Part shown: positions 1-11,645 of the stretch, one piece after another | Layout: every line of letters starts with the position of its first letter | How positions within the stretch are numbered: position 1 is the first letter of the stretch | Assembly: GCF_028502605.1 (NCBI RefSeq) | Contig: NC_079233.1 | Span: 4,712,001 to 4,776,000 of the forward strand | Direction of reading: 5' to 3' | From: Trichoderma breve | Taxonomy: Eukaryota > Ascomycota > Sordariomycetes > Hypocreales > Hypocreaceae | DNA length: 64,000 nucleotides | Notes under the pieces: model-generated | What the model was told of the DNA's origin: nothing | Seen by the model: the letters and a program-made list of their open reading frames with translations, nothing else | The model's database searches: none | Program-made: the position numbers and the translations under genes

Positions 1-3000
1 AGCGGCTACATTCGCTTTTCGACGAATTTGATATCCCTTATGCTTGTCTCTCTACGTCTTCTTTGTCGTTAAGAATATGATTTCGATGAAATTGGGCCAT
101 ATTCGATACATGTCCTCCATATCATTATCTCGTCGTCAGTAAGTTGTGTAGTATCAAAAGGCGAAAATGCAATCCAATGCCTATTATTCTTGGGAACATA
201 GCTTGTACGTAGAGTACAGGTCATGAGCAGGGGGTGACTAAACAAATCTATATATTCATGAACCATGTCTATGCGAGCTGACTTAAGCCAGCTGATATGG
301 CTCTCAGACTTGGATTGTCTATTCCAGATTCTTGGTGCAGTTGAGCATGATTAGAATACTCTCGGAGTATAATTATAATGAAATACCCATGCACTACCAA
401 TTCAATGTCAACAGCGGCATCCCTGCGGAACCACGATTACTCACTATGGGACCAATGACAAACGTTGTATCAGACGTTGTTTCTGACTTGAGATGTCTGA
501 CCAAGCGAGATTACTAATGTGCGTATTATGCCATTGCCTCAATTTCTACCGATCCAGTTTATCATAAAGCACCAGCTATTATATGCCTGTGTAGTTCAGC
601 AACAGGAAGTGAATTAAGCGACTCAGCTGATATTTAAATAACATAACGTAAGCATCTACCTGCATCTGAATCATCCAACAGGAGCTCCACTGCAGCCCCG
701 ATTGAGAAGAGCTATAATACGAGCTCGGCTTTAATTTATCAGGCTGATGACAAGAATTTCCCTTTTCATCCGACCACATTGATTGATAAGCGGACTTGTA
801 CAAAACGTCGCAGTAGTTTTTTTACAAGCCAGTAAGATTATAGTTTGAATTACGGAGTATCATTTGCAGTTTCTAGTAATTCTTGGCGACTGGTCCACTA
901 TTCTACGATTTTCAGGACGCAGAGATGCCAGGGTCTTGTGAATAAGCTTTGTATAAAGCTTGTGTCTCGAGAAACTACGAGAACTATGTGCTCTCTGTCG
1001 CTGAAAAAAGAGAGAGATATCAACTCGTTGATTAAATTTGTGCCTTTTTACACGTTCTCGAAGCGATATATGTCTCTTCGGCTATCGAAGGGCGCATGAA
1101 TCAATTAGTTTTATGCAAGTACGGAAGAGAGTGTATGTCACATGTTAGTCATTGTCTATTGCATACAACTAATTCAGAGTGTGCGTACATGAACTCGCTT
1201 ACATAGTGTTTCCTAAATCAGGAACTCGCTTCTGGCCCTGTCTACGGTAGATACCTTCACTAGCCGGTCAAGCTGGTCGGTCAAACTGGCCGACCAACTG
1301 AACCGGTCAAAAGGATCAAGCGTGCTTACACTAGTGCTTAGCTATAATCAAGTAAGCCCTTGAGTCCAGATCTACAGTCAATATGCGTGTGTTTACGAAG
1401 CGACCTATGACATGAATGCGTTTACGATGTTGTTACATGGCGCACCAACCACCCCCTGAAACTATCGATAAAATGATGAAGAAATAATAAAAAATAAAAA
1501 GATAAATAAAAGGAAAAATAAAAATAAACCGATAAAAAAGAAGTAATGAAAGAGAGAAACTATCTTTATCCACATCCCTCCTTGTCTATGTCTTGAGGCT
1601 AGCCTAGTACACACTACCAAATACTTTTGTCTATCCATACAACTAACTCCTCGGAAAATCAGATGTTTAGAGAAGTTGAAATGATAAAATAATCTCGATC
1701 ACATGTATATACACCTTGTCAAGTGTCTACTTTTGAATTGCGAAGATAATCTGAACAAACTACAAAGAGTCTTATATGACTTCTCAGACACTGCATTTTG
1801 CCAACACTTACATCCTGTTCCCAGTGAAAGAAAAGGGGGAGGCGGTCAATAGCAACAATCTATGAATGAGATTGAAAGCCTCGGCAATCTAACTTATCTC
1901 GTCAACTCATACGACGTCTCTAAGCCACCGGAACCTCATACATATTCTCAACCTCTAGCGGCTAGGCAGACGCATTTATATCCACCAATAATCGCCACAC
2001 ACTATCTGATCGGACACTTTAAAGCTAAACGTAGGGCGTGTTGCAGTCTTAAGTTGATTGACCAGTGCCCACTTTCCGCTTCCTGCCGCTCCTGCCGCTC
2101 CAGGGAAAGTGTCTTGTATTTCCGTCTCACGAGGATATACGGAAAACGGTGATTGTGGCTATAGATCTTCTCGCAGATATGAGAGCAACAATGGCTCGTA
2201 GGACCCACGTCATCACGGTAGCCGCTTGAACACCGATCGAATCCATGGAAATACGCTAAACAACTCGTATGTAAATCGCCGGTCCGGTAGGCAGACATAA
2301 TCCTCTTTCTTGCTTCTTTACCTAGATGGACTTATACAAACAGCTGTGTTGCTGTTGAAGATGCAGATGGTCTAGTCAGATTACATACTCTTTGATTATT
2401 CACTAATCAAATTGTCATTGCCAAACCCACCCATTCCTTCAAGCTTCGAATACTCTCGCCAACTACCCGCTCTATCGCCCAAGACCACCCAATCTGATTA
2501 ACCCGTATTCAAAACTACTATCCGTCAACCATATCCGCCTGATAATCAGCAAAAATATGCCAAGAATAGGACACCATAGGGGTCCAACATGACTCGGTTC
2601 ACCTCCAAAATACGAAGCCGCATGAGTGGATAACCCTACTTTCAACAAAAGTAATCATTACATATACATTATAAAAAGCCCAGAAATTCCATTTTATCCA
2701 TTTTATCGATTAATTCAAAACTAAAATAAATTAAAATCTGGTCATTTCTCCCACCTACTTTGGTACTTTACACGCGTCGCGTTTAACTGCGCCTGTTTTG
2801 TCTGGTATCCCCGATGCTTTATCCCCCTTATGGCCGAAAATCAAGATACGAATGGCCGAAAAGAGGCCTCAGCTACTTAGCACTATACAGACAGAGTGGC
2901 AATCCACACGGAGTCCCGAGCGGCTATCTGCAGGGCTTAGCAGCAGGGGAAGTGTTTTCTGGCTAACTTGGCAACTTACATGGGCCTGTGTGATTGTACT

Positions 3001-3907
3001 AAGCTAAGCATCTAGGCTGCCATATTTTGCACCTATGGATGGCTCAAATTTTTCCGTGTCACAATCTCCTAAAAGTGACCAGGTGCTGTTGTGTCTACTG
3101 CTAGCGCGTTCCAACGATGATAATGCAAAATGAATATTTGAACGGTGATTAATAATAAATATTATTCTTTTAGTTTGGGCACACAAAAGCAGGGGTTGGA
3201 AGACGAATCTGTGTACATGGACAGTCATTTTCAGGGTCTCAGCCCTGTCTGACACGGAATGAGGAAAAAGCATCAATAACATCATGTTCTCATCTTCTCC
3301 GCTAAGAATATAGTAGGTGCCTACCGGCTCTCGCTGCCCGAAATCCTAGGACAGCACGGCATTATGCCTATCTTGCTTGCCCAGCAACACCAAAATTGTG
3401 CTACCCAAACTAACACGAAACTGGGATACGAGTATACGAAGAACAGAACGAGCATAGCATCCCACATGTTCCAAGTGGACGGTACAATCCCACGCCTTGT
3501 CCCGACGGCTCATGACGCGGCAAGCGGCAATACGGTCTTGAATCCCGGTCCATGTCTGCGCTCGGCCGAGATGATTAAAAAAAATAAATAGAAAAGACAA
3601 GGGAAAAAAAAAAAGAAATACTAGTAAAAGAAAATAGATTCAGACCCAGTCAGGGGCTCCACCCAAAGTCCCGATTTTGTCGAGTCGCTACCTGATAACT
3701 CCTACTGCAACCAGCCAACTCTTCCGATTCCTTACCAGTCATTGCGGAGCGTGTGCGGAATCCCGCATCTACCTCCTCCCATTTTGATCCCTCTTTGTTG
3801 CAAGGGGGGTACCGAGTTCGTCCGAATAATTCCCCAAAGAACTTGAAGCAGAAGCGGACAATCAAGCCTTTTCTAGAACGATGCCCGCTGACCAAGATTT
3901 ACTGCGT
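1..3907. other. Gene-poor AT-leaning left flank
   Basis: No coding region can be supported here. Open frames are all under 100 codons, overlap on both strands and show no recognisable motif or splice structure. Visible landmarks are an imperfect inverted repeat at 1264-1306, an A-rich low-complexity run near 1478-1550, and A runs near 3605-3615. A minus-strand frame at 69-266 has protein-like composition and could be a decayed fragment, but nothing identifies it. Confidence 0.6.
1264..1306. repeat. Imperfect inverted repeat (hairpin)
   Basis: The left arm 1264-1280 (CCGGTCAAGCTGGTCGG) and right arm 1290-1306 (CCGACCAACTGAACCGG) are near reverse complements with three mismatches, separated by 9 nt. 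It could be the core of a small decayed element or a protein-binding palindrome. No target duplication was identified. Confidence 0.6.
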
Positions 3908-6355
3908 CTAATATGGGCGTGACACATTAATCAGTACTGTAAAGACTTCCAATTCCACCTCTGGTCCGCCTGGCTCTCGCTCATGTCGGGGAATCGCGGC
4001 AATGAGATGAGTTTCAATGACATTGAGCCCCGGGTGCAGCATAACATCAAACGCTCGCTCATGATGCGTCTGGTTGGGGATGGGCTGCATCAACTGTTTC
4101 CAAGGCTGCTTGTCCACCAGAGTCCAGAGGCTATACTGACGGTCTTGCAGAAACGTTGGCAGCGTCACGACGATCCAGATGCGAGTCTGCGTTGGCGGCA
4201 GGTTGATGGTTGCCGACTGTTGCATCTCCTTTGCGTTGGGTAAGATGGTGAGCAGCGTAGGGCGCTCATTTGGAATACTAGGATGTGTTTGGATCCGCAA
4301 TTGTTCAATCAGCGCACTGTCAATTCCTATATCCAGAGTTAGCAAGCCCTATCAAACAGCGGCTTCGACATCATCAAGAACTTCGCGCATACCTTTACTG
4401 GCAGGGCGGAATCTCCTCTGATCCGCATATCCATTAACGAGCGGGTTCGTCTGGAATGGCAGAGATGTAATCGTGGGAATAGGAGGCCGCACGGCAGGTT
4501 GTCCTGGTGCACCGGCTGGCATGCTACCAACTGCCGGGGATGCCCGAATGCCATCTTCCACCTTCAGCCCCAATCCTACCTGGGATGAGGGCGTTGGCGA
4601 CGGCGCAGACGCCGAGACGCTGCGAGGAGCCTCGAGGTTGGCCGAGAGCTGGCCGGCACCGTTGACATTGCCATTGGTCTCTGAGGATGGGGCTACCTGA
4701 GGTGCTGGCGATGCTACGGAGCTGTCACGCCCGCCAACGTGGATGGTAATCTTCTTGGACGAACCAGGGGTTTCGGATCCTTGCCCGACCTTGAGTTTAA
4801 TCTTCGGCTGCGATGGCTCCGAGACAGCTGCTTGTGCCTTTTTGAGCTGGCCGTAGAAAAATTTCTAAATCGCATTGTAAGATGTGTGAAGCATTTGAAT
4901 TATGAAATCATACGCAAACTCACCTCGAGCTCTTGTGCCAGAACATAGATATCGCTGCCTTCTTCGTTGTAGAAATACGCATTGGTCCAGAGGAGCTTTG
5001 TTTTCTCTTCAAAAGCACTCCAGCTCTTGAACTCGCTAACTCCTGTCGCGTCATTTCGTCCTTGCACGCCTTTGACCATCTTCTGCAGTTTCTTGATGGA
5101 CAGAGGATCGGTAATGACCTTGTAGTAATCTCTCAAAGCTCGAGGAGGAAGATTGATAAAGGGCTCAAAATAGGCATCGTCATATCTGGAAATAGTTCAC
5201 GTCAGTAAAATCTCAGGCTCAGCCTGGTTGGGTTGGTTTCACGCACTCTGGTTCCTGGTGTCGCAAAAGTTCTTCGACGATTTTTTCCTGAGCTTGTTGA
5301 AATGTAAGACCCTTGTATGGTATATTTTCGTATTGGTGATCGGGACGACTTGGCGGCGATCGAGCTCGAGAGCTTTCGTTATTCGAACTCCTGCGGGTAC
5401 GGCTTCGCTTGAGTATAATGGCTTTTCGTCTCGATCTGGGCTCTTCATCTTCTTCAGGCTCCTCCTCGCCTTCGGCATCTTCGTCTTCTCCCTCAGCATC
5501 TTCGTCAGCTTCAGCATCCTCGCCCTCGGCATCTTCTTCCCCCTCTTCTTCTTCCTCCTCTTCATCATTCCCTTCCTCTTCGTCGCCATTTTCCGGCGGC
5601 AGCGGGGTAGGCACAGCTTGGTAAGAGCGGTTGCTGTATGCAGGGTTCGTTTTGGTCATGTAGTTACTCAGTGCTTTGCGAACACGCTCAGCATCATCAA
5701 AAACTTGCGATCCTCTAGAATAATAGTCTTTTGCGTTGGCAATCATCCTTTTGAAGTAGCTCTCCAGCTCTGCGAGGCTCTTGAATTCGCCATCGATAAG
5801 CTTTTGTTCGATAGTTTCGAGGGAAATCGGCAATCGCGTCTTTTTGTAGTAGTCGGGGTTGCTTTGCCGTGGAACGAGCGTCTCAAAGTATGTTGCGACG
5901 AGACGACCACTTTCGAGGTACGGTTAGCGAGGACTCATTGTGACGGGAAACAAAAACCAGAAGCAGCAGCAGCGTACCTTTTATCAGCTGTCCGACGGAT
6001 CTGCTCGAGGAACACCAATCCGTGCGCAGTGGTTGATTCGCGAGACTCGCCCTTGGAAAGATCGAAACCTTGCTGTACGGAGATGGTGGTGTTAGCGCGG
6101 AGATGATCTGCGATATGCAAGTGTGTAAGAGAGCTTCAGCAGGGCGTGTAGAATGCACGCAATCGAACAATGCAGGCGCATGCAGCTCCTTTGCCGCATG
6201 GTAAAAAAAAAACAATCCGTCGAGAAAAATAGATAGAGGGTAGAGTCTCGAGGATAGAATCAAGCTGGGCCGTTACTCACAGCTACTCTGCGCCGCTTCG
6301 CCTGGCGGTCCTCCGCATCCGCTGCTCCTCCATTCGCCTTTCGCTTGGCCTCCAT
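3908..6355 (-). CDS. RSC4: Rsc4-like tandem bromodomain subunit of a chromatin-remodelling complex
   Basis: Predicted 661 aa in six exons: 6355-6281, 6072-5978, 5909-5247, 5185-4924, 4864-4393, 4326-3908. All junctions are GT-AG and phases close. Bromodomain 1 spans about residues 32-148 and bromodomain 2 about 255-365 (the segment with RDYYKVITDPLSIKKL). They are separated by a long Glu/Asp-rich linker at about residues 163-220. A Ser/Pro-rich region and a conserved C-terminal domain (IDSALIEQLRIQTHPS, then RIWIVVTLP) follow. Two bromodomains plus this tail, with no BAH domain, fit Rsc4 rather than Rsc1/2. Family knowledge: Rsc4 binds acetylated histone H3 within the nuclear RSC remodeller. 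The start ATG at 6355 opens a basic, nuclear-signal-like N-terminus. An in-frame ATG at 6460 exists but is less likely. The gene is divergent from the Maf gene across about 1.1 kb. Confidence 0.85.
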
Positions 6356-7496
6356 CTTAGTCTGGATGGTGAGCGTTACCGCAGGTTCATTCCCGTCCGC
6401 CGCGAGGGACCTCCTGCGCAGTCGTGGGGGCTCAATGGCTTCTTGAGTCCCGTGTCGCAAACCACGGCCTGGCGACGATTATCGCCAGCGTGGAATGACG
6501 CGTGTTGATGGATGCTTTTTTTTCAGTGGGCGGCGGCGCGCGCTATTGCTGCTTTGCTACGGGGCGGCGGTGGCTTCAATGCTGTGATATTTACCGCGCT
6601 TCTGGAGATGCCTGGCTGACTGCTAAGAATAAGAATATCGACGCTTGTTTGCGCTGTTCGCGGATACGAGACGCAGATGCGATGGATGCTGAGTCGTTAG
6701 TCCGAAGGGTTTGGCTTTTTCCCTTCAGGGCGCGGGAACAGGGAGTTGAGTGCGACGAACGGTACCTCGAAAAGTACAAGTTGCCAGGTACCGCGGCTGG
6801 GACTAGTCCTGATTCGGCCATGAGGCGGCAGCCTAAGGCAAAGAATTTGGCCCTTCAGCTGCGGCTGTCAGCTGTGCTCTACGAAGTACATGCATTGTGT
6901 TACGCTGTCGAAAGAACAATAAAAGCAATTGTATTGTGTCTTTGTCACTTTATAATAAGTATTTTTGTGTGAATAAAGTCAATCCAGTGTGAGGCATCAA
7001 TGCGAAATATGGGTTACTTACTCGGTACATAAATTGGATAAAGCACCAGCTCCAGCTGCTATAACAAATTGGTTTCGGGCTCTAGGAAGCTTCCGTGTCA
7101 CAGCTCCACGAAGGCCTGGCTTACTGAAGTCGATATAGGTACCTGCTCGTACTAAAACATTAAGTCTTGAGCAAACGCCAAAAGCCTACTGTACGCCAGA
7201 TTATATAATGCAATCAAGGTTTGACTTGGCATGCGAGCAATACGCTGTACCTTTCAATCCCAGACGGACAATTTCTCAATCCTTCTTCTTCTTGCTTGCA
7301 TCTCATCTCATCACACAGACAAATAAAACGTCAATCAATGCACAGTGGGGTCAAACTGCAGAACCCCACCATCAATGACGACTTGGGCCCCTTAAAAGCT
7401 ATACCGCCTTGCTGCCTCAATCAGTCATAGCATTCTGTGTACAGCCGATCATCTCATCTCATCTCCTCAATCCTCCATCTCCCAATTCCTCTCGCC
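6356..7496. promoter_or_regulatory. Divergent intergenic region between RSC4-like and Maf genes
   Basis: This 1.14-kb spacer must hold both 5' regions. A 156-codon frame at 6502-6972 has an unconvincing, Cys-rich composition and is not called. CATCTCATCTC pyrimidine-rich repeats at about 7296-7312 and 7451-7466 precede the Maf start, typical of fungal 5' leaders. Confidence 0.5.
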
Positions 7497-8387
7497 ATGT
7501 CAGCCGCCACAGCTCCGGGCGATGCTCCCTCAGATGCTGCTGCCTCCGGGCAAGCGGCGCCTCCAGCCGGGCGTCCCAGAGCCGGATCTATGCGCAGGCC
7601 GCTGCAGCCCCTGGATCTCCCCATTATCAAGCACCTCAATTCAAATAGAGTAATTCTAGCATCTGCCTCTCCGCGGAGGAAACAGCTTCTGCAGCAGGTA
7701 TGACACTATGAGAATGAGAACGACATGGTAGTGCAAGCTTAAAGTAACACAAGCAATTAGATGGGCCTCGCCAATTTGGAGATTACTCCGTCACTCAAGC
7801 CTGAGGACCTTGACAAGAAGGCATATGGCCCCTGGGAATACGTCTCGACTACCGCTCGTAACAAGTGTCTTGACGTTTACACCACTACTTTGGAGACGCA
7901 CCTTGCTTCTATCCCTGATCCTGCTCTAGTCATTGCCGCGGACACCATTATTGTTACTCGTGATGGACGCATTCTAGAGAAGCCTCGGAGTGAAGCAGAG
8001 CACATACGAATGCTCAAGCACCTGCGCGATACACGCATGCACAGAGTGTTGACTTCGGTCTCTGTACTAGCCCCCCGAGAAGATGCAAGAGCTCCGGGCT
8101 ACGACATCCAAAGCCACACCGAGGAGACCAAGGTGTACTTTTGGGAAGAGGGTAACGGACTACCGGACGACGTCATTGAGGCCTATGTCAAAACTCGGGA
8201 GGGTGTTGACAAGGCGGGTGGATACGGAATCCAAGGCATTGCGGGAATGCTATTGGTGGAAAAGATTGAAGGGAGTGTTGACAATGTAATTGGACTGCCT
8301 GTAAAGAAGACGTTGACATTAGCGGAAAAGGTCATCTTCCAGCAGGACCGGGATGACTATGATGACGAGGGTTCAGCTTCAGAATGA
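7497..8387 (+). CDS. Maf-family nucleoside triphosphate pyrophosphatase
   Basis: Predicted 275 aa in two exons, 7497-7697 and 7761-8387, with a 63-nt intron (GTATGA...AATTAG). Maf proteins hydrolyse dTTP/UTP or modified nucleotides to monophosphates and are thought to clean the nucleotide pool. The N-terminal signature ILASASPRRKQLL lies at about residues 54-65. The catalytic Asp region AADTIIV has D128, followed by the conserved GRILEKP. The fold's C-terminal segment KAGGYGIQGIAGMLLVEKIEG is present in equivalent form, with GSVDNVIGLP after it. The roughly 50 residues before the signature are Ala/Pro-rich and not part of the enzyme fold. The start at 7497 is the first ATG giving an open frame into the signature. 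Substrate preference cannot be read from the sequence. Confidence 0.9.
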
Positions 8388-9304
8388 TGAGTTTAGCGGT
8401 TTGATATGAGATTGAGATGGCTCCAGGCGTTGCTCGGATGAACCATATACATCACATACTTGTACTTTGTGTGACAGCAGGCCCCAATTTAATGGGGAGC
8501 AAGTCTCTGTTGTTAATAGGTCTACACTGACATCAGTCAAAGATGGTGTACCTCAAATTTGACGAGAACTCAATCAGTGTATCTCAATTGCAACGAGAAC
8601 TCGACACAGAAGAGAGGGTTAGTCTTCGAGTCCACATTGGTATTCCTTGTCGGAGGAGCAGCAGCAGATGCAGATTTAGCATGTGATTGGCGTCAGGGTA
8701 CGGAATCGGGAGTCTCAGGGTCGTACAATTGCATGTGCTTGGCATGGGGCGCAGCTCGTCGAGGGGTATTGGCAAGTTATGAAACGACAAGAGGAAAAGA
8801 ATTCCCGAATTACGATAGATTTTTAACCAAAAGTGACCCAATAAATCATTGCTACTATAGAGTTGAAATCACTCAGATTTATCCCCATGGAGAAGCAAAA
8901 CAACATGGAAATGGAATCGAAAAGAGGGCGCTTTTGGGGCAGCTAGACGCAGGGGCCGGCACTTCGGCCCCGAGAATCTGGGGCAAGATCCTTGCTCTGT
9001 CAATCCTAGCGCTGTAACAGGCGTGGTGGCTTTTCCACCAATTTTAATTGCACGCGCCGCGCATGTGATCCCTCATCTCAACAATGACATTTCAAAACGC
9101 AACTCGACGGGGAAAATCGTACCACGTCGATTAGAATAAAGGCCCCAAGCGGCGAATCGATTTGAGCCGCCGTGCTACATCTCTTTTCGCTTCTTCTTTT
9201 TTTTATATGTCGTGCTTCATTCGCATCGATTGATTCTCAAGCTACGGTTCCGTCATCGCTGGCATTTCACATGTGCTTATCGCATCACACATGACCCGCG
9301 CAAA
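8388..9304. other. Intergenic region, 5' side of bHLH gene
   Basis: No gene is supported. The frame at 8559-9017 has no recognisable domain. The right part includes CATGTGA at 9063-9069 and the ICRE-like element at 9264-9273. Confidence 0.5.
9264..9273 (-). promoter_or_regulatory. Exact inositol/choline-responsive element (ICRE/UAS-INO core)
   Basis: The plus strand reads ATTTCACATG, the exact reverse complement of the yeast ICRE core CATGTGAAAT. It lies 32-41 nt upstream of the bHLH start codon at 9305. Ino2/Ino4-type bHLH dimers bind this element in yeast, so autoregulation is a reasonable inference. Confidence 0.6.
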
Positions 9305-9731
9305 ATGTCATCCTCACCAAGCCAAACCTCCGGCTCTGGCGACGCCAGCAAGGCCACGCCCTCGGGGGCAGCAGTAAACGCAGACGACAAGCCGCGGCTC
9401 ACAGAGGAGGAGAAGAAGCAGAACCACATTGCATCAGGTAAATGAGAGAGAGAGGAAACCGCTTCTTCTCACGTGCGAGTGCCAACAAAAGACTAACGTC
9501 GCGCGCCCACCCATAGAACAAAAGCGTCGCCAAGCCATTCGCGAGGGCTTCGATCGGCTCACTGAACTCGTGCCTGGTTTGGAGGGGCAAGGTCGCTCTG
9601 AGGGACTGGTTCTGAAACGTACTGTGGATTACATGCGCGACCAGATTGTGCAGAGGCAGGCCTTGATTGAGCGTATCGAGCAGGCAGGCGGCAGCGTTGA
9701 TCCCAAATATAAAAAGTATGTGCCCTGTTGA
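9305..9731 (+). CDS. Ino4-like bHLH transcription factor
   Basis: Predicted 115 aa from exons 9305-9437 and 9517-9731; the 79-nt intron has GTAAAT donor, GACTAAC branch site and CATAG acceptor. The bHLH domain runs from about residue 31 to 100. The basic region carries H41, E45 and R49, the His-Glu-Arg triad of class B factors that contact CANNTG boxes. A loop with GLEGQGRSEG and helix 2 with LKRTVDYMRDQI follow. The small size and this loop match fungal Ino4-like proteins, whose yeast member works as a dimer with Ino2 in phospholipid gene control. An alternative 3' end is possible: GTATGT at about 9718 could be a donor to a tiny further exon. The gene converges with the ThrRS gene. Confidence 0.82.
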
Positions 9732-10160
9732 AGTCGAGCAATGTCTATGGCGGAAATTGACACGATGAAAAGGGTTTCACAATTGTCAAGGCAAGGACTC
9801 GGTCGGTGAATGACCTCCTGATGTTTGCGCTGCCCCAACTTGGAATGAGTTGAGGATCAAGCGAGACGAGGCCGCAAAGTCATCATGAAGCCAGCATTCT
9901 CCATAACCGCTGCAGAAAGAAGGCGTCGCAGTGCATGATGGGACCACATGGATCATCATCCACGTTGCCGCCTGCGTATGCAGCTTGTGCTGTCACGGCG
10001 AATCACAAAAGTATCAACATATATCCTCGAGGTCGATTGTTTATTTGAAGATTGGGAACGGTCTTGTGATACCCATTTTCAGGGAAGAGGAGAGAAATGA
10101 TAGAAGGATACAGGTTAATCCATGGCGTGGTTGGATGGGAATAATAGATGAGAGAGTTGT
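9732..10160. other. Convergent 3' spacer
   Basis: Spacer between the 3' ends of the bHLH and ThrRS genes. No coding region, RNA gene or repeat is seen; it presumably holds both 3' UTRs. Confidence 0.5.
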
Positions 10161-11645
10161 TCATTCAAATGTATCTACCATGCGAAGCATTCTATCGCGC
10201 GTTTCAAGCGGACTCAACCTTTCCTTGCCCAGGCTGACCTGCTGATTCTTGGCATCTTGCTCGCCCACCACCAAGACAAGGCCATAGCCACTCGCGTGTG
10301 CCTCCCGAATCTTGGTCCCCAGGGGTCTCGCCGTCGTGTCCATGTCTACAGCCAGGCCCGTTTGCCCTGAAAGACTCTCGAGAGACGGCAGCCCATCGGC
10401 CTGCAGCTTCTTGTTGCCAAGGAGAATATTGCGCACCTCGTCAGCCCACTCTACTACTGGGTCTGATGTGTTGACTGTCAATATGATGGCCTGTCTCGGG
10501 TTCAGCCAAAAGGGCCATTTTCCGTCATAGTTCTCGATCAACAGCGCCAGCAGCCGCTCTACAGATCCCAAAACTGCACGGTGAATCATGACAGGCCGAA
10601 CTGGACCGTAGTTGGCAAGGAGCTCGGGGTCGTCGGTCGTCTCGCCACGGGCCTCGTACTCCGGTGCCGGTGCCTGATACTCCAACTCGAATCGCTTGGG
10701 CAGCTGAAAGTCTAGCTGAATGGTGGCCGTCTGGTGTTCTTTCCCCTCAGAGTCCTTGAGCACAATATCGATCTTGGGGCCATAAAAGGCACCGTCGCCT
10801 TCGTTTATTGTCCATTCCATGCCTGAAGCGTCCAGCGCTCGTTTCAAGCTGTCCTCTGCGCGCGCCCACTCCTCTTCCGTGCCAATGTAATGATCCTTGG
10901 GCCTTGTGGACAACGCCAAGCGGTAGCTGACACCAAGACGCAGCACGCTATATACCGTCTTGACAAAATCTAGAGTCTTCTTAATCTCTCCCTCGACCTG
11001 GCTTGGTCTACAAAAGATGTGGCCGTCATCTTGATGAAAGCGACGTACGCGGGTCAGCCCTGACAAGGCGCCCGATATCTCATTCCGGTGGAGGGGACTG
11101 AAGTCGGCGTATCTGACTGGCAGGTCTCTGTAACTATGCAGCTTGGATGCAAAGATGAGACAGTGTCCTGGGCAGTTCATGGGTTTCAGCCCATAGTCGT
11201 CATCTTCTTCCACCGCAGCTTCGTTTTTGGCGTGATCCGTCCCGCAACACCCCGTCGTCCTCTCCAAGTCCAAAGCTCTCTTATTGCCCGTCACAGAATA
11301 CATGTCTTCTGCATAATTCTCCAGATGTCCCGACTTTGCCCACAGCGACTTCTTATATATCGTCGGCGTGATGACCTCCTGGAACCCATATCGCACATAC
11401 TGCTTCCGTAGAAAGTCCACCAGCCGGTTGAATATGCGAGCGCCGTTTGGCAAGAAAATGGGCGAGCCGGGGCTGTAGACGGACGTCATGAAGAGCTCTT
11501 GCTGGTTGCCCAGCTTCCGATGATCAGGCGGTTCGCGCTTCTCGGGCTGCTTGGAGTATTGGCGTTTGGAGAGGCATGCCGGGCACGTCCACTGCCTTCT
11601 GGAGAGGGCAGCGGCGGCAAGCCGTGATGTGCGCGAGCGGATCAT
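10161..11645 (-). CDS. MST1: Mitochondrial threonyl-tRNA synthetase
   Basis: Single-exon gene, 494 aa from the ATG at 11645. It charges mitochondrial tRNA-Thr in the matrix. The class II core begins at about YSPGSPIFLPNGARI. The MNCPGH segment, motif 2 (RNEISGALSGLTRVRRFHQDD), GAFYGPKID and motif 3 (VMIHRAVLGSVERLLALL) are all present; a C-terminal anticodon-binding domain follows. The TGS and editing domains of cytosolic ThrRS are absent, as in yeast Mst1. The chosen start gives an Arg/Ala/Ser-rich, acid-poor presequence (MIRSRTSRLAAAALSRR). The frame stays open upstream to another ATG at 11840, so a 559-aa form is possible. A charged insert of about 30 residues lies between the first core segment and MNCPGH. 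Confidence 0.9.
   Translation of the reverse strand: MIRSRTSRLAAAALSRRQWTCPACLSKRQYSKQPEKREPPDHRKLGNQQELFMTSVYSPGSPIFLPNGARIFNRLVDFLRKQYVRYGFQEVITPTIYKKSLWAKSGHLENYAEDMYSVTGNKRALDLERTTGCCGTDHAKNEAAVEEDDDYGLKPMNCPGHCLIFASKLHSYRDLPVRYADFSPLHRNEISGALSGLTRVRRFHQDDGHIFCRPSQVEGEIKKTLDFVKTVYSVLRLGVSYRLALSTRPKDHYIGTEEEWARAEDSLKRALDASGMEWTINEGDGAFYGPKIDIVLKDSEGKEHQTATIQLDFQLPKRFELEYQAPAPEYEARGETTDDPELLANYGPVRPVMIHRAVLGSVERLLALLIENYDGKWPFWLNPRQAIILTVNTSDPVVEWADEVRNILLGNKKLQADGLPSLESLSGQTGLAVDMDTTARPLGTKIREAHASGYGLVLVVGEQDAKNQQVSLGKERLSPLETRDRMLRMVDTFE

Noticed and set aside
5228..6106. 292-codon plus-strand frame
   Set aside because: Lies exactly opposite the Rsc4-like exons; its Phe/Leu/Ser-rich run is the complement of the acidic linker.
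6502..6972. 156-codon plus-strand frame
   Set aside because: In the RSC4/Maf spacer; composition unlike neighbours and no domain.
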